The position numbers and the translations under genes were made by a program. From the NCBI GenBank assembly GCA_937900135.1, contig CALCDJ010000084.1:1-64000 (forward strand): a stretch of 64,000 bases of DNA, written 5' to 3'. The first letter of the stretch is position 1. Each line of letters opens with the position of its first letter. The notes beneath the pieces were generated by a model. The model was not told where the DNA came from and did not search any database. It saw nothing but the letters and a program-made list of their open reading frames with translations. Below are positions 8,728 to 16,957 of this stretch, in pieces. This DNA is from an uncultured Blautia sp. (GTDB taxonomy: Bacteria; Bacillota; Clostridia; Lachnospirales; Lachnospiraceae).

Positions 8728-9561
8728 ATGATACATAAAAAAATTTCCATTGATGTGCAGGGAGAGCATAGTGAAAGTGCATACATGCTTACCTACTTCT
8801 GGGAAGAATCCAGGGAATTATATCCAGGACAGAAACGTCCGGTGATCCTCATCTGCCCCGGAGGTGCCTATCGAATGACATCAGACAGAGAGGCAGAAGC
8901 AATTGCAATTCGATTTATGAGCATGGGATATCATACAGCGGTTCTGCGCTACAGCGTGTCTCCGGCGCGTTATCCAGTTGCATTGCATCAGCTGGCAAAG
9001 GCTGTAAGTATTTTAAGAGAAAGAAGTGAAGAGTGGTTCATAAGACCAGAGCAGGTTGTTGTTATGGGCTTTTCAGCAGGCGGCCATCTGGCAGCTTCTC
9101 TGGGAATGTTCTGGAATCAAGGTGAGATTACAAACGCTCTAGAACTTGCACCAGAGCAGATTCGTCCCAATGGGATGATTCTATGCTACCCGGTTATCAC
9201 TTCAGGAGCGTTTGGTCATGAAGAGAGTTTTCGGAATCTTCTTGGAGAACGTTACGAAGAACTTCGTGAGCAGATGTCTCTGGAAAAGCAGGTAAGTAAA
9301 GATACACCAAAAACATTTATCTGGCATACGTTTGAAGATACGGTGGTTGTACCGGAAAATTCACTGTTCTTTGTACAGGCTATGAAAAAAGCTGGAATTC
9401 CTGTGGAATATCATCTGTTTCCAGAAGGAAACCATGGAATTGGGCTTGGAAATGAATTGACAGCCAACGAAAATGGAAGAGGAATTGTTCCTGGATGCGA
9501 AGTCTGGAGCAGTCTTGCAGAGCGGTGGCTGAATCGGGAGTTTCCCTGGTGGAATCACTGA
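8728..9561 (+). CDS. Alpha/beta-hydrolase esterase (BD-FAE / acetyl-xylan esterase-like)
   Basis: Cytoplasmic serine esterase of 277 aa, likely removing acetyl or other acyl groups from sugars. Seen: oxyanion motif CPGGAY (HGGG-like), nucleophile S116 in GFSAGGH, acid D204 in FEDTVV and H236 in GNHGIG, in the usual spacing. There is no signal peptide, so the substrate would be imported acetylated oligosaccharides. It is probably co-transcribed with the SH3 surface protein (17-nt gap) although the two have no obvious shared function; a beta-xylosidase lies 4 kb upstream. Substrate cannot be told from sequence. Confidence 0.85.
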   Translation: MIHKKISIDVQGEHSESAYMLTYFWEESRELYPGQKRPVILICPGGAYRMTSDREAEAIAIRFMSMGYHTAVLRYSVSPARYPVALHQLAKAVSILRERSEEWFIRPEQVVVMGFSAGGHLAASLGMFWNQGEITNALELAPEQIRPNGMILCYPVITSGAFGHEESFRNLLGERYEELREQMSLEKQVSKDTPKTFIWHTFEDTVVVPENSLFFVQAMKKAGIPVEYHLFPEGNHGIGLGNELTANENGRGIVPGCEVWSSLAERWLNREFPWWNH

Positions 9562-9577
9562 TAGATCTATTTAATGG

Positions 9578-9624
9578 AAAAGGCAATCTATGAAACATTT
9601 GATGGTTTCTTGATTGCCTTTTTT
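9578..9624 (+). terminator. Intrinsic terminator after esterase
   Basis: Stem AAAAGGCAATC (9578-9588) with GATTGCCTTTT (9612-9622), an inner GAAAC/GTTTC pairing, then TT. Confidence 0.85.
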
Positions 9625-9861
9625 GCACCTAAATTTAATTGAATTATTTATAAATATTTATGAAAATACAAAGGGGGAATTTATGAAAAATACATAAAAA
9701 GTAAGAAATAAAATTGTTTAAACTGACGAAAAAGAGATGATAACTAAAAAAACAAGGATTATATCTTGACAACGAGAAGAGTAAGTAATATTATCTAGCT
9801 AAAGAATTTATAAATTCATTGGGAAAATTTACAAGCGTGTATAAGGAAAAGGAGGAAAAAA
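9625..9861 (+). promoter_or_regulatory. Promoter and operator region of CUT1 importer
   Basis: The rest of a 300-nt gene-free stretch. It holds a near-consensus sigma-A promoter, TTGACA at 9766-9771, 17-nt spacer, TATTAT at 9789-9794. A perfect 14-bp palindrome GAATTTATAAATTC (9804-9817) sits just after the predicted start, a good operator position for the LacI regulator at 12988. RBS GGAGG precedes the gene. The first 130 nt are very AT-rich with nothing else recognisable. Confidence 0.75.
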
Positions 9862-11124
9862 ATGAAAAAACGTGTTTTAGCAATGGTAATGACAGCAGCG
9901 ATGGTTCTTACTGGTGTAGTTGGATTTGGAACCACAGAGGCGAAGGCAGACGGAGAAGAAATCACCGTATGGGCTTGGGATCAGGCATTTAACGGATATG
10001 CTATGGAAGAAGCAGCAAAGCTTTACGATGGAATTAAGATTAATTTTGTAGAAATGGCAAAAGCAGATGCTCTTAAAAAAATTCATACGGTACTTGCTTC
10101 CGGTGTGACAGAAGACCTTCCGGAAATTGTTTTGATCAGCGATCTTGCTGCACAGGGATATTTAATGTCTTATCCAGATGCATTTATGCCTATGGATGAT
10201 GTGATCAATTACGATGATTTTGCAGAATATAAAAAAGCAGCTGTTTCCTATGATGGAAAAGGATACGGCGTACCTTTTGATACAGGTGCTGCAGGTCTGT
10301 TTTATCGTACAGATTATATGGAAGAGATTGGATACAGTCAGGAAGATATGCAGGATCTGACATGGGAAGAGTATCTGTCTTTGGGAGAAAAACTAAAAGA
10401 AAAGGGACATTCTCTTCAGACTTTCAATCCTAATGATATTGCAGAATTTCAGATTATGCTCCAGTCAGCTGGAAAATGGTTTACAGATGAAGAGGGAAAA
10501 GCAGACTTCACAGATAATGCAGCTCTGAAAGAATGTTTTGAGATTTTTAAAACTTTAAATGAATCTGATTATTGTAAGGTGGTAAGTGACTGGACTGAGT
10601 TTGCAGGTGCTATCAATGGTGGAGATGTGGCTTGTGTTTTAAGAGGCTCCTGGATTTCTTCTACCATTATTGCAGAACCAGAACAGAGTGGAAAATGGGC
10701 GGTAGCTCCAATTCCTAAAATGAGTGTAGAGGGAGCAACACAGGCATCCAATCAGGGCGGTTCCAGCTGGTTTGTCCTCAATAACAGTAAAAATGCAGAA
10801 AAAGCAGCCGATTTCCTGGCAAAAACCTTTGGTGGAAGTACAGAATTGTATAACACACTTCTTGGTGAAAAGAATATTATGGGAACCTATCTCCCGGCAG
10901 CAGATGTAGAAGCATACGATGCAAAGGATGAATTCTACGGCGGTCAGGAAGTAAATAAACTGCTTGCAGATTGGATGGAACAGGTTCCGGCAGTAAATAC
11001 AGGAGCTTTTTCTGCAGAAGCACAGGCAGCTTTGACAGCAGTAATGCCTCAGTATCTGGCTGGAGGAGATCTGGCAGAATGCCTGGAAGAAGCAGCAGCT
11101 CAGTTTGAACAATCTATTCAGTAA
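9862..11124 (+). CDS. Sugar ABC transporter substrate-binding protein (CUT1)
   Basis: Extracellular solute-binding protein family 1, 420 aa, which captures a sugar or oligosaccharide for the two permeases downstream. It has an N-terminal signal sequence (MKKRVLAMVMTAAMVLTG) with a probable signal-peptidase I site near AKA-DGEE. There is no cysteine lipobox, unusual for a Gram-positive binding protein. The mature part begins EITVWAWDQAFNGYA and has the family pattern YGVPFDTGAAGLFYRTDYMEE. The GH42 beta-galactosidase in the same locus suggests a galactoside or galacto-oligosaccharide ligand, which is inference. Confidence 0.9.
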   Translation: MKKRVLAMVMTAAMVLTGVVGFGTTEAKADGEEITVWAWDQAFNGYAMEEAAKLYDGIKINFVEMAKADALKKIHTVLASGVTEDLPEIVLISDLAAQGYLMSYPDAFMPMDDVINYDDFAEYKKAAVSYDGKGYGVPFDTGAAGLFYRTDYMEEIGYSQEDMQDLTWEEYLSLGEKLKEKGHSLQTFNPNDIAEFQIMLQSAGKWFTDEEGKADFTDNAALKECFEIFKTLNESDYCKVVSDWTEFAGAINGGDVACVLRGSWISSTIIAEPEQSGKWAVAPIPKMSVEGATQASNQGGSSWFVLNNSKNAEKAADFLAKTFGGSTELYNTLLGEKNIMGTYLPAADVEAYDAKDEFYGGQEVNKLLADWMEQVPAVNTGAFSAEAQAALTAVMPQYLAGGDLAECLEEAAAQFEQSIQ

Positions 11125-11130
11125 TTGATC

Positions 11131-11154
11131 AGAGGAGCACATAGGTGCTCCTCT
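11131..11154 (+). terminator. Intra-operon hairpin after binding-protein gene
   Basis: Perfect 10-bp stem AGAGGAGCAC (11131-11140) with GTGCTCCTCT (11145-11154), 4-nt loop, only two T after. It probably stabilises or partly terminates the transcript so that the binding protein exceeds the permeases. Confidence 0.7.
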
Positions 11155-11174
11155 TTGAAAATAAGGAGGAGACT

Positions 11175-12053
11175 ATGAGGACACGCGGGAAGAAAAAATA
11201 TTCTTTTTCCGGATGGACAATGGTGATCGGGGCATCTGCTCTGGTATTGATCTTTAGTTATATCCCTATGGTACAGGCATTCTTTTTGTCTTTAAAAACA
11301 GGAAAAGGAGCAAATCTCACATTTGCCGGGTTTGCAAACTATGTTCGTATGATAAAGGACACAACTTTTTGGACAACGATGGGAAATACATTATTATATG
11401 CAGTGATTCAGATTCCTGTAATGTTGCTTCTGGCACTTTTGATAGCGGTTCTTTTGAATGATCCGAAATTGAAGGGCAGGGGGATTTATCGAACCTGTAT
11501 TTTTCTTCCATGTGTAACGTCCTTGGTATCATATTCTATTCTGTTTAAAAATTTATTTGCAGTAGATGGTATTGTGAATCAGATTTTGCTTAAATTAGGG
11601 GTTGTCGATCAGGCGATTCCCTTTGTTCTGGATAAGACATGGGCAAAAGTAGTGATTATTGTTGCGTTGATCTGGAGATACACGGGATATTATATGATTT
11701 TCTTTTTATCTGCTTTACAGAATATTGACAAATCTGTTTATGAAGCAGCAAAGATGGACGGCTGTACCTTCCGCCAGTCTTTCTTTCGGATTACATTACC
11801 TTTGATGAAGCCGATTGTTTTTCTCACGAGCATCATGGCTCTTACTTCGACATTACAGTTGTTTGATGAGGTAGTGAATTTAACGGCAGGAGGTCCTGGA
11901 AATGCGACAAGAACCATATCACAGTATATCTATGATCTGTCCTTTAATTTTGTTCCAAGTTATGGATACTCGGCGGCAATCTCTTATATAGTCTTACTTT
12001 TGATCATTGTATTGACGATTGTGCAGAAAGGAATTACAGGTGAAAAAGAATGA
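11175..12053 (+). CDS. Sugar ABC transporter permease (CUT1, MalF-like)
   Basis: Inner-membrane permease of 292 aa with about six hydrophobic helices. The cytoplasmic EAA loop (YEAAKMDGCTFRQSFFRITLP) contacts the ATPase, and the MalF-type LTAGGPGNATRTI motif follows. ATG 11175 is chosen because AAGGAGGAG lies 5-10 nt before it. It overlaps the next permease by 4 nt (ATGA), indicating translational coupling. Confidence 0.92.
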   Translation: MRTRGKKKYSFSGWTMVIGASALVLIFSYIPMVQAFFLSLKTGKGANLTFAGFANYVRMIKDTTFWTTMGNTLLYAVIQIPVMLLLALLIAVLLNDPKLKGRGIYRTCIFLPCVTSLVSYSILFKNLFAVDGIVNQILLKLGVVDQAIPFVLDKTWAKVVIIVALIWRYTGYYMIFFLSALQNIDKSVYEAAKMDGCTFRQSFFRITLPLMKPIVFLTSIMALTSTLQLFDEVVNLTAGGPGNATRTISQYIYDLSFNFVPSYGYSAAISYIVLLLIIVLTIVQKGITGEKE

Positions 12054-12856
12054 GAACTTTAGGGAAAACATTTAAGCATATATTTTTACTTCTTGCTTCC
12101 TTCATTTCTGTCTTTCCGTTTTACTGGATGATCGTAAGCGCTACCAATGATTCTAAAGATATTACTATGGGAAAACTGACTTTTGGTTCTTCTCTGGTAA
12201 AAAATGTGACCAATGCTTTTGAAAATGCGAATCTTTTTCAAGCGTTTGGAAATTCTGCATTTTTGGCGGTCGTGATTACCGTATTATCTCTTTTGCTCTG
12301 TTCGATTGCTGGATATGCTTTTGTAATTTATCCTGGCAAGGGAAAAGAAATTTTATTTCTTGCTTTGATTGCATCTATGATGGTACCATTTGCGTCAAAG
12401 ATTATTCCAATGTTTCGAATGTTTTCAAAGATGGGATTATTAAATAGTTTCTGGTCTATTATCCTTCCGGCGGTGGGGACTCCTTTCTTGATCTTTTTCT
12501 TTAAACAGAATACGCATGCATTTCCGCTGGAAACCATAGAAGCGGCAAGAGTAGATGGATTGAGTGAATATGGAATTTTTTTCAAAATTTATATGCCAAT
12601 GATGAAATCTACCTATGCAGCGGCAGGGATTTTTTCTTTTATGGCAAGTTGGAATAACTATATGTGGCCGCTGATCGCACTGCAAAGTGATTCCAAGTTT
12701 ACGCTGCCTCTTACGGTATCCAATCTGGCAGCAGGATTCACTCCAGATTATGGAATGGTTATGGTGGGAATTATTTTATCTACTTTACCAACTGTTCTGG
12801 TATTTTTCCTTCTTCAAAAATCTTTTGTGGAAGGAATGGTTGGTTCTGTAAAATAA
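12050..12856 (+). CDS. Sugar ABC transporter permease (CUT1, MalG-like)
   Basis: Second permease of the importer, 268 aa, about six membrane helices, EAA loop ETIEAARVDGLSEYGIFFKI and the MalG-type SWNNYMWPLIAL segment. Translationally coupled to the first permease. No ATPase gene is present in this cassette, so a shared MsmK/MalK-type ATPase from elsewhere is probably used, as is common in Firmicutes. Confidence 0.92.
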   Translation: MRTLGKTFKHIFLLLASFISVFPFYWMIVSATNDSKDITMGKLTFGSSLVKNVTNAFENANLFQAFGNSAFLAVVITVLSLLLCSIAGYAFVIYPGKGKEILFLALIASMMVPFASKIIPMFRMFSKMGLLNSFWSIILPAVGTPFLIFFFKQNTHAFPLETIEAARVDGLSEYGIFFKIYMPMMKSTYAAAGIFSFMASWNNYMWPLIALQSDSKFTLPLTVSNLAAGFTPDYGMVMVGIILSTLPTVLVFFLLQKSFVEGMVGSVK

Positions 12857-12911
12857 AAACGGCTGCTAAAGAGAAAACTGACAGGAAGTAAGGATCTGCT
12901 TTGTGTTCATA

Positions 12912-12940
12912 TTGACATTCCTGTTAAAATATTCAATAAT
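12912..12940 (+). promoter_or_regulatory. Sigma-A promoter of lacI-type gene
   Basis: TTGACA (12912-12917), 17-nt spacer, AATAAT (12935-12940). It gives the regulator and beta-galactosidase their own start. AT-rich ATATTTATAAAAG just after resembles the TTTATAAA core of the palindrome at 9804. Confidence 0.7.
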
Positions 12941-12987
12941 ATTTATAAAAGTTTTAATTGATTTAGGAAGAATATGAGGGATGGTTC

Positions 12988-14010
12988 ATGGGAATGAAAG
13001 TAAAAGATCTTGCAAAAATGTTGAATTTGTCGCCTTCAACAGTGTCACTGGTTCTGAATAATAGGCCAGGGATCAGTGAAGCGACCAGAAATAAGGTAAA
13101 AGAAGCGGTAAAAGAGTTGGGTTGCGAGGAACTTCTTGTTCAGGAAACAGAAGAAAAGAAAAATCTTTTGTTTGTAGTTTATCGGAAGCATGGAGAAGAA
13201 GTCAGTACACCTTATTTTTCACAGCTTTTTTCCGAAATTATTGAGGGTGTGGAATATCAGGCAAGAGCAAAGGGATATCATTTGATGATTTCCTATATTG
13301 ATCAGAATAGTTTTCAGCAGGAAGCTGCGCGAATTCCGACAGAACAGGCAGAAGGAATCATACTTCTTGCAACAGAGATGAATGAAGAGCAGATTGCAGC
13401 TTTTAGGGATATAACGATTCCTATGGTAGTTTTAGACAACTATATGGAAGAAAGACAATTTGACTGTGTGACAATGAATAATGAACTTGGCGTTTATGAA
13501 GCCGTATCGCATCTGGCAGAAAAGGGGCATAAAGATATCGGGTATCTACATGTGGTGTGCAATGCCAATAATTTTATGGAACGGTATTTTGGGTTTTTAC
13601 GTGCAGTGGAAAGACTTGGACTCCCTTTGAAACGTGAGAATATTTTTGAAATTGCTACAGAAGGTGGAGATGCTGTGTATGCAGAATTAAAACGGGAATT
13701 GGAAGGAAAAGAAAAACTTCCTACGGCTTTTTTTGCAGATAACGATATTGTGGCAATTTGTGCTATGCGGGTACTTCGGGAATTGGGGTATCAGATACCG
13801 GAAGATATATCTATAATCGGTTTTGACAATATGACTTTGTCAGAGATGCTGGACCCTCCGTTGACTACCATTCAGATTCCCAAAAAAACAATGGGCATAG
13901 CGGCAGTGAATGCGATTATTGAAAAGGCAAAAGAAAACAGCCAAGGGACGTTAAAAACAGAGGTTGCGACAACCCTGATTGTCAGACAGAGTGTACGACA
14001 ATTAGAGTGA
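12988..14010 (+). CDS. LacI family transcriptional regulator
   Basis: DNA-binding repressor of 340 aa. An N-terminal LacI helix-turn-helix (VKDLAKMLNLSPSTVSLVLN, hinge to about residue 60) is followed by a periplasmic-binding-protein-like sensor domain (FADNDIVAICAMRVLRELG; IPEDISIIGFDN). ATG 12988 is chosen with GAGGG 7 nt upstream. It lies between the importer and the GH42 gene (13 nt before the latter) and probably controls both; the palindrome at 9804 is the best operator candidate. Confidence 0.92.
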   Translation: MGMKVKDLAKMLNLSPSTVSLVLNNRPGISEATRNKVKEAVKELGCEELLVQETEEKKNLLFVVYRKHGEEVSTPYFSQLFSEIIEGVEYQARAKGYHLMISYIDQNSFQQEAARIPTEQAEGIILLATEMNEEQIAAFRDITIPMVVLDNYMEERQFDCVTMNNELGVYEAVSHLAEKGHKDIGYLHVVCNANNFMERYFGFLRAVERLGLPLKRENIFEIATEGGDAVYAELKRELEGKEKLPTAFFADNDIVAICAMRVLRELGYQIPEDISIIGFDNMTLSEMLDPPLTTIQIPKKTMGIAAVNAIIEKAKENSQGTLKTEVATTLIVRQSVRQLE

Positions 14011-14023
14011 GGAGAAATCAAAT

Positions 14024-16066
14024 ATGGGAGTGAATAAAAAGGCACCCTTTATTTTATACGGAGGAGATTACAACCCGGATCAGTGGGATGAAAAGACGAT
14101 TGACCGGGATATGGAATTATTTGAGAAAGCAGGGATTAATTTACTGACCCTTCCTGTATTTTCCTGGGCAAAACTGGAACCAAGAGAAGGCGTTTATGAT
14201 TTTGAGTGGTTGGATCATATTTTGGAAAAAATATGGAGCCATGGGATTTATGTATGCCTGGCAACGCCTACAACTGCTCAGCCGGCATGGCTGTCCAGAA
14301 AATATCCGGAAGTTTTGCCCGTGGATATTGCCGGACGGAAAAGAACCCATGGAATGCGTGTGTTTTTTTGTGTGAACAGTGAGAAGTACAGAGAACGGGC
14401 AGCTGCGATCGCAGAACAGATGGCAAAACGTTATAGAAATTATCCGGGGTTGGTTGCCTGGCATGTGGCTAATGAATATGGAACATACTGCTATTGTGAA
14501 AATTGCCAGAAGAAATTTCGCAGTTGGCTGAAACAGAAATATCAGACAATCGAAATATTAAATGAAAAGTGGAATACTGCTTTCTGGGGAAGAACTGTTT
14601 ATGATTTTGATGAGATTATGCTTCCAACAGAAAAAAATGACGATTATCGATTCAATCCGGGTGTGCAGCTGGATTATATGCGGTTTGTAACAGCTTCTAC
14701 AAAGGAATGCTATGAAAATGAAGCTCAGATTCTGCGTAGATATACACCGGATATTCCTGTTTTTTCCAATATTTCCGGTTTTATAAAAAAACTGGATCAG
14801 TTTACATTGACAGAAAATATGGATTTTGCAGGTTGGGATAATTATCCGGGACCTCGGGATGAGAGGAGTCTTCCTGCATTAAAGCATGATATCATGAGAG
14901 CGCTGAAAGATGGAAAGCCTTACATCATTACAGAACAATCTCCAAATCAGCAGAACTGGCAGCCTTATAATAAATTGAAACGTCCGGGAGAAGTGAGAAC
15001 CATTGCTTATCAGGGAATTGGCCATGGCGCAGATGCCTGTTGGTTTTTCCAGATGCGTCAGTCTGTGGGAGGACAGGAGAAATTTCACGGTGCGGTGATT
15101 TCCCATGCAGATCGGGAGGATACCAGGATATTTCAGGAAATCTCAAAGTTGGGAGCAGAGTTGAAAATACTGGGTGACAGTTGTCTGGATGGACGTGTGC
15201 AAGCTCAGGTGGGAATACTTTTTGATTGGGATAACTGGTGGGCATTGGAATTGGCAAGCGGCCCTACTCAGGATATGGATTATCTTTCCCAGGTGCATAC
15301 CTATTATAAGGCATTTTACAGACAGAATATTCCTGTAGATATTCTGAAATTCACTTCGGATTTTATGGCGTATAAGATTTTAGTGGCGCCATTGGTCTAT
15401 ATGATGAAACCAGGACTTGCAGATAAAATTCGTGCATTTGTAGAAAATGGAGGAATTCTCATAGGTACTTATATGACGGGAATTTCGGATGAAAATGACC
15501 GATGTATATTTGGCGCTTATCCGGGACCTCTGCGAGATGTATTTGGGCTTTGGGTAGAGGAAACGGATGCTTTGTATCCAGACGAGAGCAATAAATTGAG
15601 ACTAAAAGAGCAGGGGAATTATAAACAACCGGATTACCAGTTGCATTTTCTTTGCGATCTTCTTCATCCAACTACTGCAGAAGTGCTTGCAGAATATGGA
15701 GAGGATTTTTATCAGGGAATGCCCTGTATCACAAAAAATAAATTTGGTAAGGGAAGCGCTTATTATTTGGCTAGTCAGCCTCAGGATGAATTTCTATTGG
15801 AATTTACAGAAAAAATCTGCAAAAATGCCGGGATTTTTCCAATTTTTAAGACAACAGGAAATATAGAAATCTGTGCCAGAAGAAATGAAAAAGGACAGGT
15901 AATCTTTTTGATCAACCATTCCGACCAGAATGGAACGGTGGAACTGGGGAAAGAGGTATGGGAAGATCTTTTGACAGGAGAACAGATAAGTGGCGCCTAT
16001 ACTTTTTCTAAAAGAGAGGTTCGTATCCTAAGAATGGCAAAAAAAGAAACAGCAAAGAAATCGTGA
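14024..16066 (+). CDS. GH42 beta-galactosidase
   Basis: Hydrolyses terminal beta-D-galactosides in the cytoplasm; 680 aa, usual for GH42. The N-terminal (beta/alpha)8 barrel starts GGDYNPDQWDE. Acid/base E151 is in HVANEYGT and nucleophile E304 in IITEQSPNQQNW. A cysteine cluster (CYCENC) fits the family's zinc site. A trimerisation domain and a small C-terminal beta domain follow. There is no signal peptide. With the CUT1 importer and LacI regulator it forms a galacto-oligosaccharide or plant galactan use cassette. GH42 enzymes may also accept alpha-L-arabinopyranosides. Confidence 0.95.
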   Translation: MGVNKKAPFILYGGDYNPDQWDEKTIDRDMELFEKAGINLLTLPVFSWAKLEPREGVYDFEWLDHILEKIWSHGIYVCLATPTTAQPAWLSRKYPEVLPVDIAGRKRTHGMRVFFCVNSEKYRERAAAIAEQMAKRYRNYPGLVAWHVANEYGTYCYCENCQKKFRSWLKQKYQTIEILNEKWNTAFWGRTVYDFDEIMLPTEKNDDYRFNPGVQLDYMRFVTASTKECYENEAQILRRYTPDIPVFSNISGFIKKLDQFTLTENMDFAGWDNYPGPRDERSLPALKHDIMRALKDGKPYIITEQSPNQQNWQPYNKLKRPGEVRTIAYQGIGHGADACWFFQMRQSVGGQEKFHGAVISHADREDTRIFQEISKLGAELKILGDSCLDGRVQAQVGILFDWDNWWALELASGPTQDMDYLSQVHTYYKAFYRQNIPVDILKFTSDFMAYKILVAPLVYMMKPGLADKIRAFVENGGILIGTYMTGISDENDRCIFGAYPGPLRDVFGLWVEETDALYPDESNKLRLKEQGNYKQPDYQLHFLCDLLHPTTAEVLAEYGEDFYQGMPCITKNKFGKGSAYYLASQPQDEFLLEFTEKICKNAGIFPIFKTTGNIEICARRNEKGQVIFLINHSDQNGTVELGKEVWEDLLTGEQISGAYTFSKREVRILRMAKKETAKKS

Positions 16067-16074
16067 CGTATGGG

Positions 16075-16121
16075 AATCGTGAAAAGATATAGCCGGAAGC
16101 TGTGTTTTTTCACGATTTTTC
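16075..16121 (+). terminator. Intrinsic terminator after GH42 gene
   Basis: Stem AATCGTGAAAA (16075-16085) with TTTTCACGATT (16107-16117), then a T-rich tail. Confidence 0.85.
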
Positions 16122-16276
16122 TTTTAAGAGATTTCCAAATTTTCCTGACAAAAACTAAAATTTCTCTGACTATGCAGAAACAGCCATTTGTGGCACTATA
16201 AAATTATCAAGATGCAGATAGACTGCAGAGAAAGAACAGAGAAATAAAAAAGTAAGTTGTAAAATAGGAGGGTATT

Positions 16277-16945
16277 ATGAAAATAGGACTTGTTTATACC
16301 AGTACGACACCTGAGCTGATCGAACTGGTAGAAGAAGAGGTAAGGAAACAATGTGGCGAGAAGGCAGAACTTATGACTTATACAGACCCTACCATTCTTG
16401 CAGAGGTAAGAGAGCATGGATTTGTAACTGGAAATGCAGCCAGTCGTTTGATTACAATGTTTTTGAAAGCTGCTCAGGAGAACGCAGATGCCGTATTAAA
16501 TATTTGTTCTTCTGTTGGTGAAGTGGCTGATTGCGCTCAGGACGTGGCAAAGTATATCGGCGTTCCCATTGTTCGGATTGATGAAGAAATGTGCAGAGAT
16601 GCGGTACGTCATGGGAAACGGATCGGCGTTCTGGCAACGCTTCCCACAACTTTAGCTCCTACAAAAAACACAATTTTGCGTGTGGCAAGGGAAATGGGGA
16701 AAGAAGTGATACTGGTAGATGGACTTGCAGATGCTTTTGGGCTGGATCAACAGCAGTTTAAAGAACTACTGGTAAACAAAGCCATGGAATTAAAAGACCA
16801 GGTGGATGTCATTCTTTTATGCCAGGGATCTATGGCATATTGTGAAGAGCTGATTCAGTCTAAGACAGGAAGAATGACGGTTTCCAGTCCAAGATATGGT
16901 GCAGAAGCTCTTCGCCAGGCATTAGAAAGTAAAGGAACGATATAA
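16277..16945 (+). CDS. Asp/Glu/hydantoin racemase-superfamily protein
   Basis: Cytoplasmic protein of 222 aa from the aspartate/glutamate racemase fold. It starts KIGLVYTSTTPELIELV and has the two family cysteines in similar halves (LNICSSVGEVAD and ILLCQGSMAYCEE), so two-base proton transfer chemistry is possible. The exact substrate is unknown; the family includes racemases, maleate isomerase and decarboxylases. It is the first gene of a four-gene operon with GH127, DUF1537 kinase and BKACE genes (12-nt gap to the next), suggesting a sugar-acid or keto-acid substrate instead of an amino acid. That last step is inference. Confidence 0.75.
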   Translation: MKIGLVYTSTTPELIELVEEEVRKQCGEKAELMTYTDPTILAEVREHGFVTGNAASRLITMFLKAAQENADAVLNICSSVGEVADCAQDVAKYIGVPIVRIDEEMCRDAVRHGKRIGVLATLPTTLAPTKNTILRVAREMGKEVILVDGLADAFGLDQQQFKELLVNKAMELKDQVDVILLCQGSMAYCEELIQSKTGRMTVSSPRYGAEALRQALESKGTI

Positions 16946-16957
16946 GGAGAAAAATAT

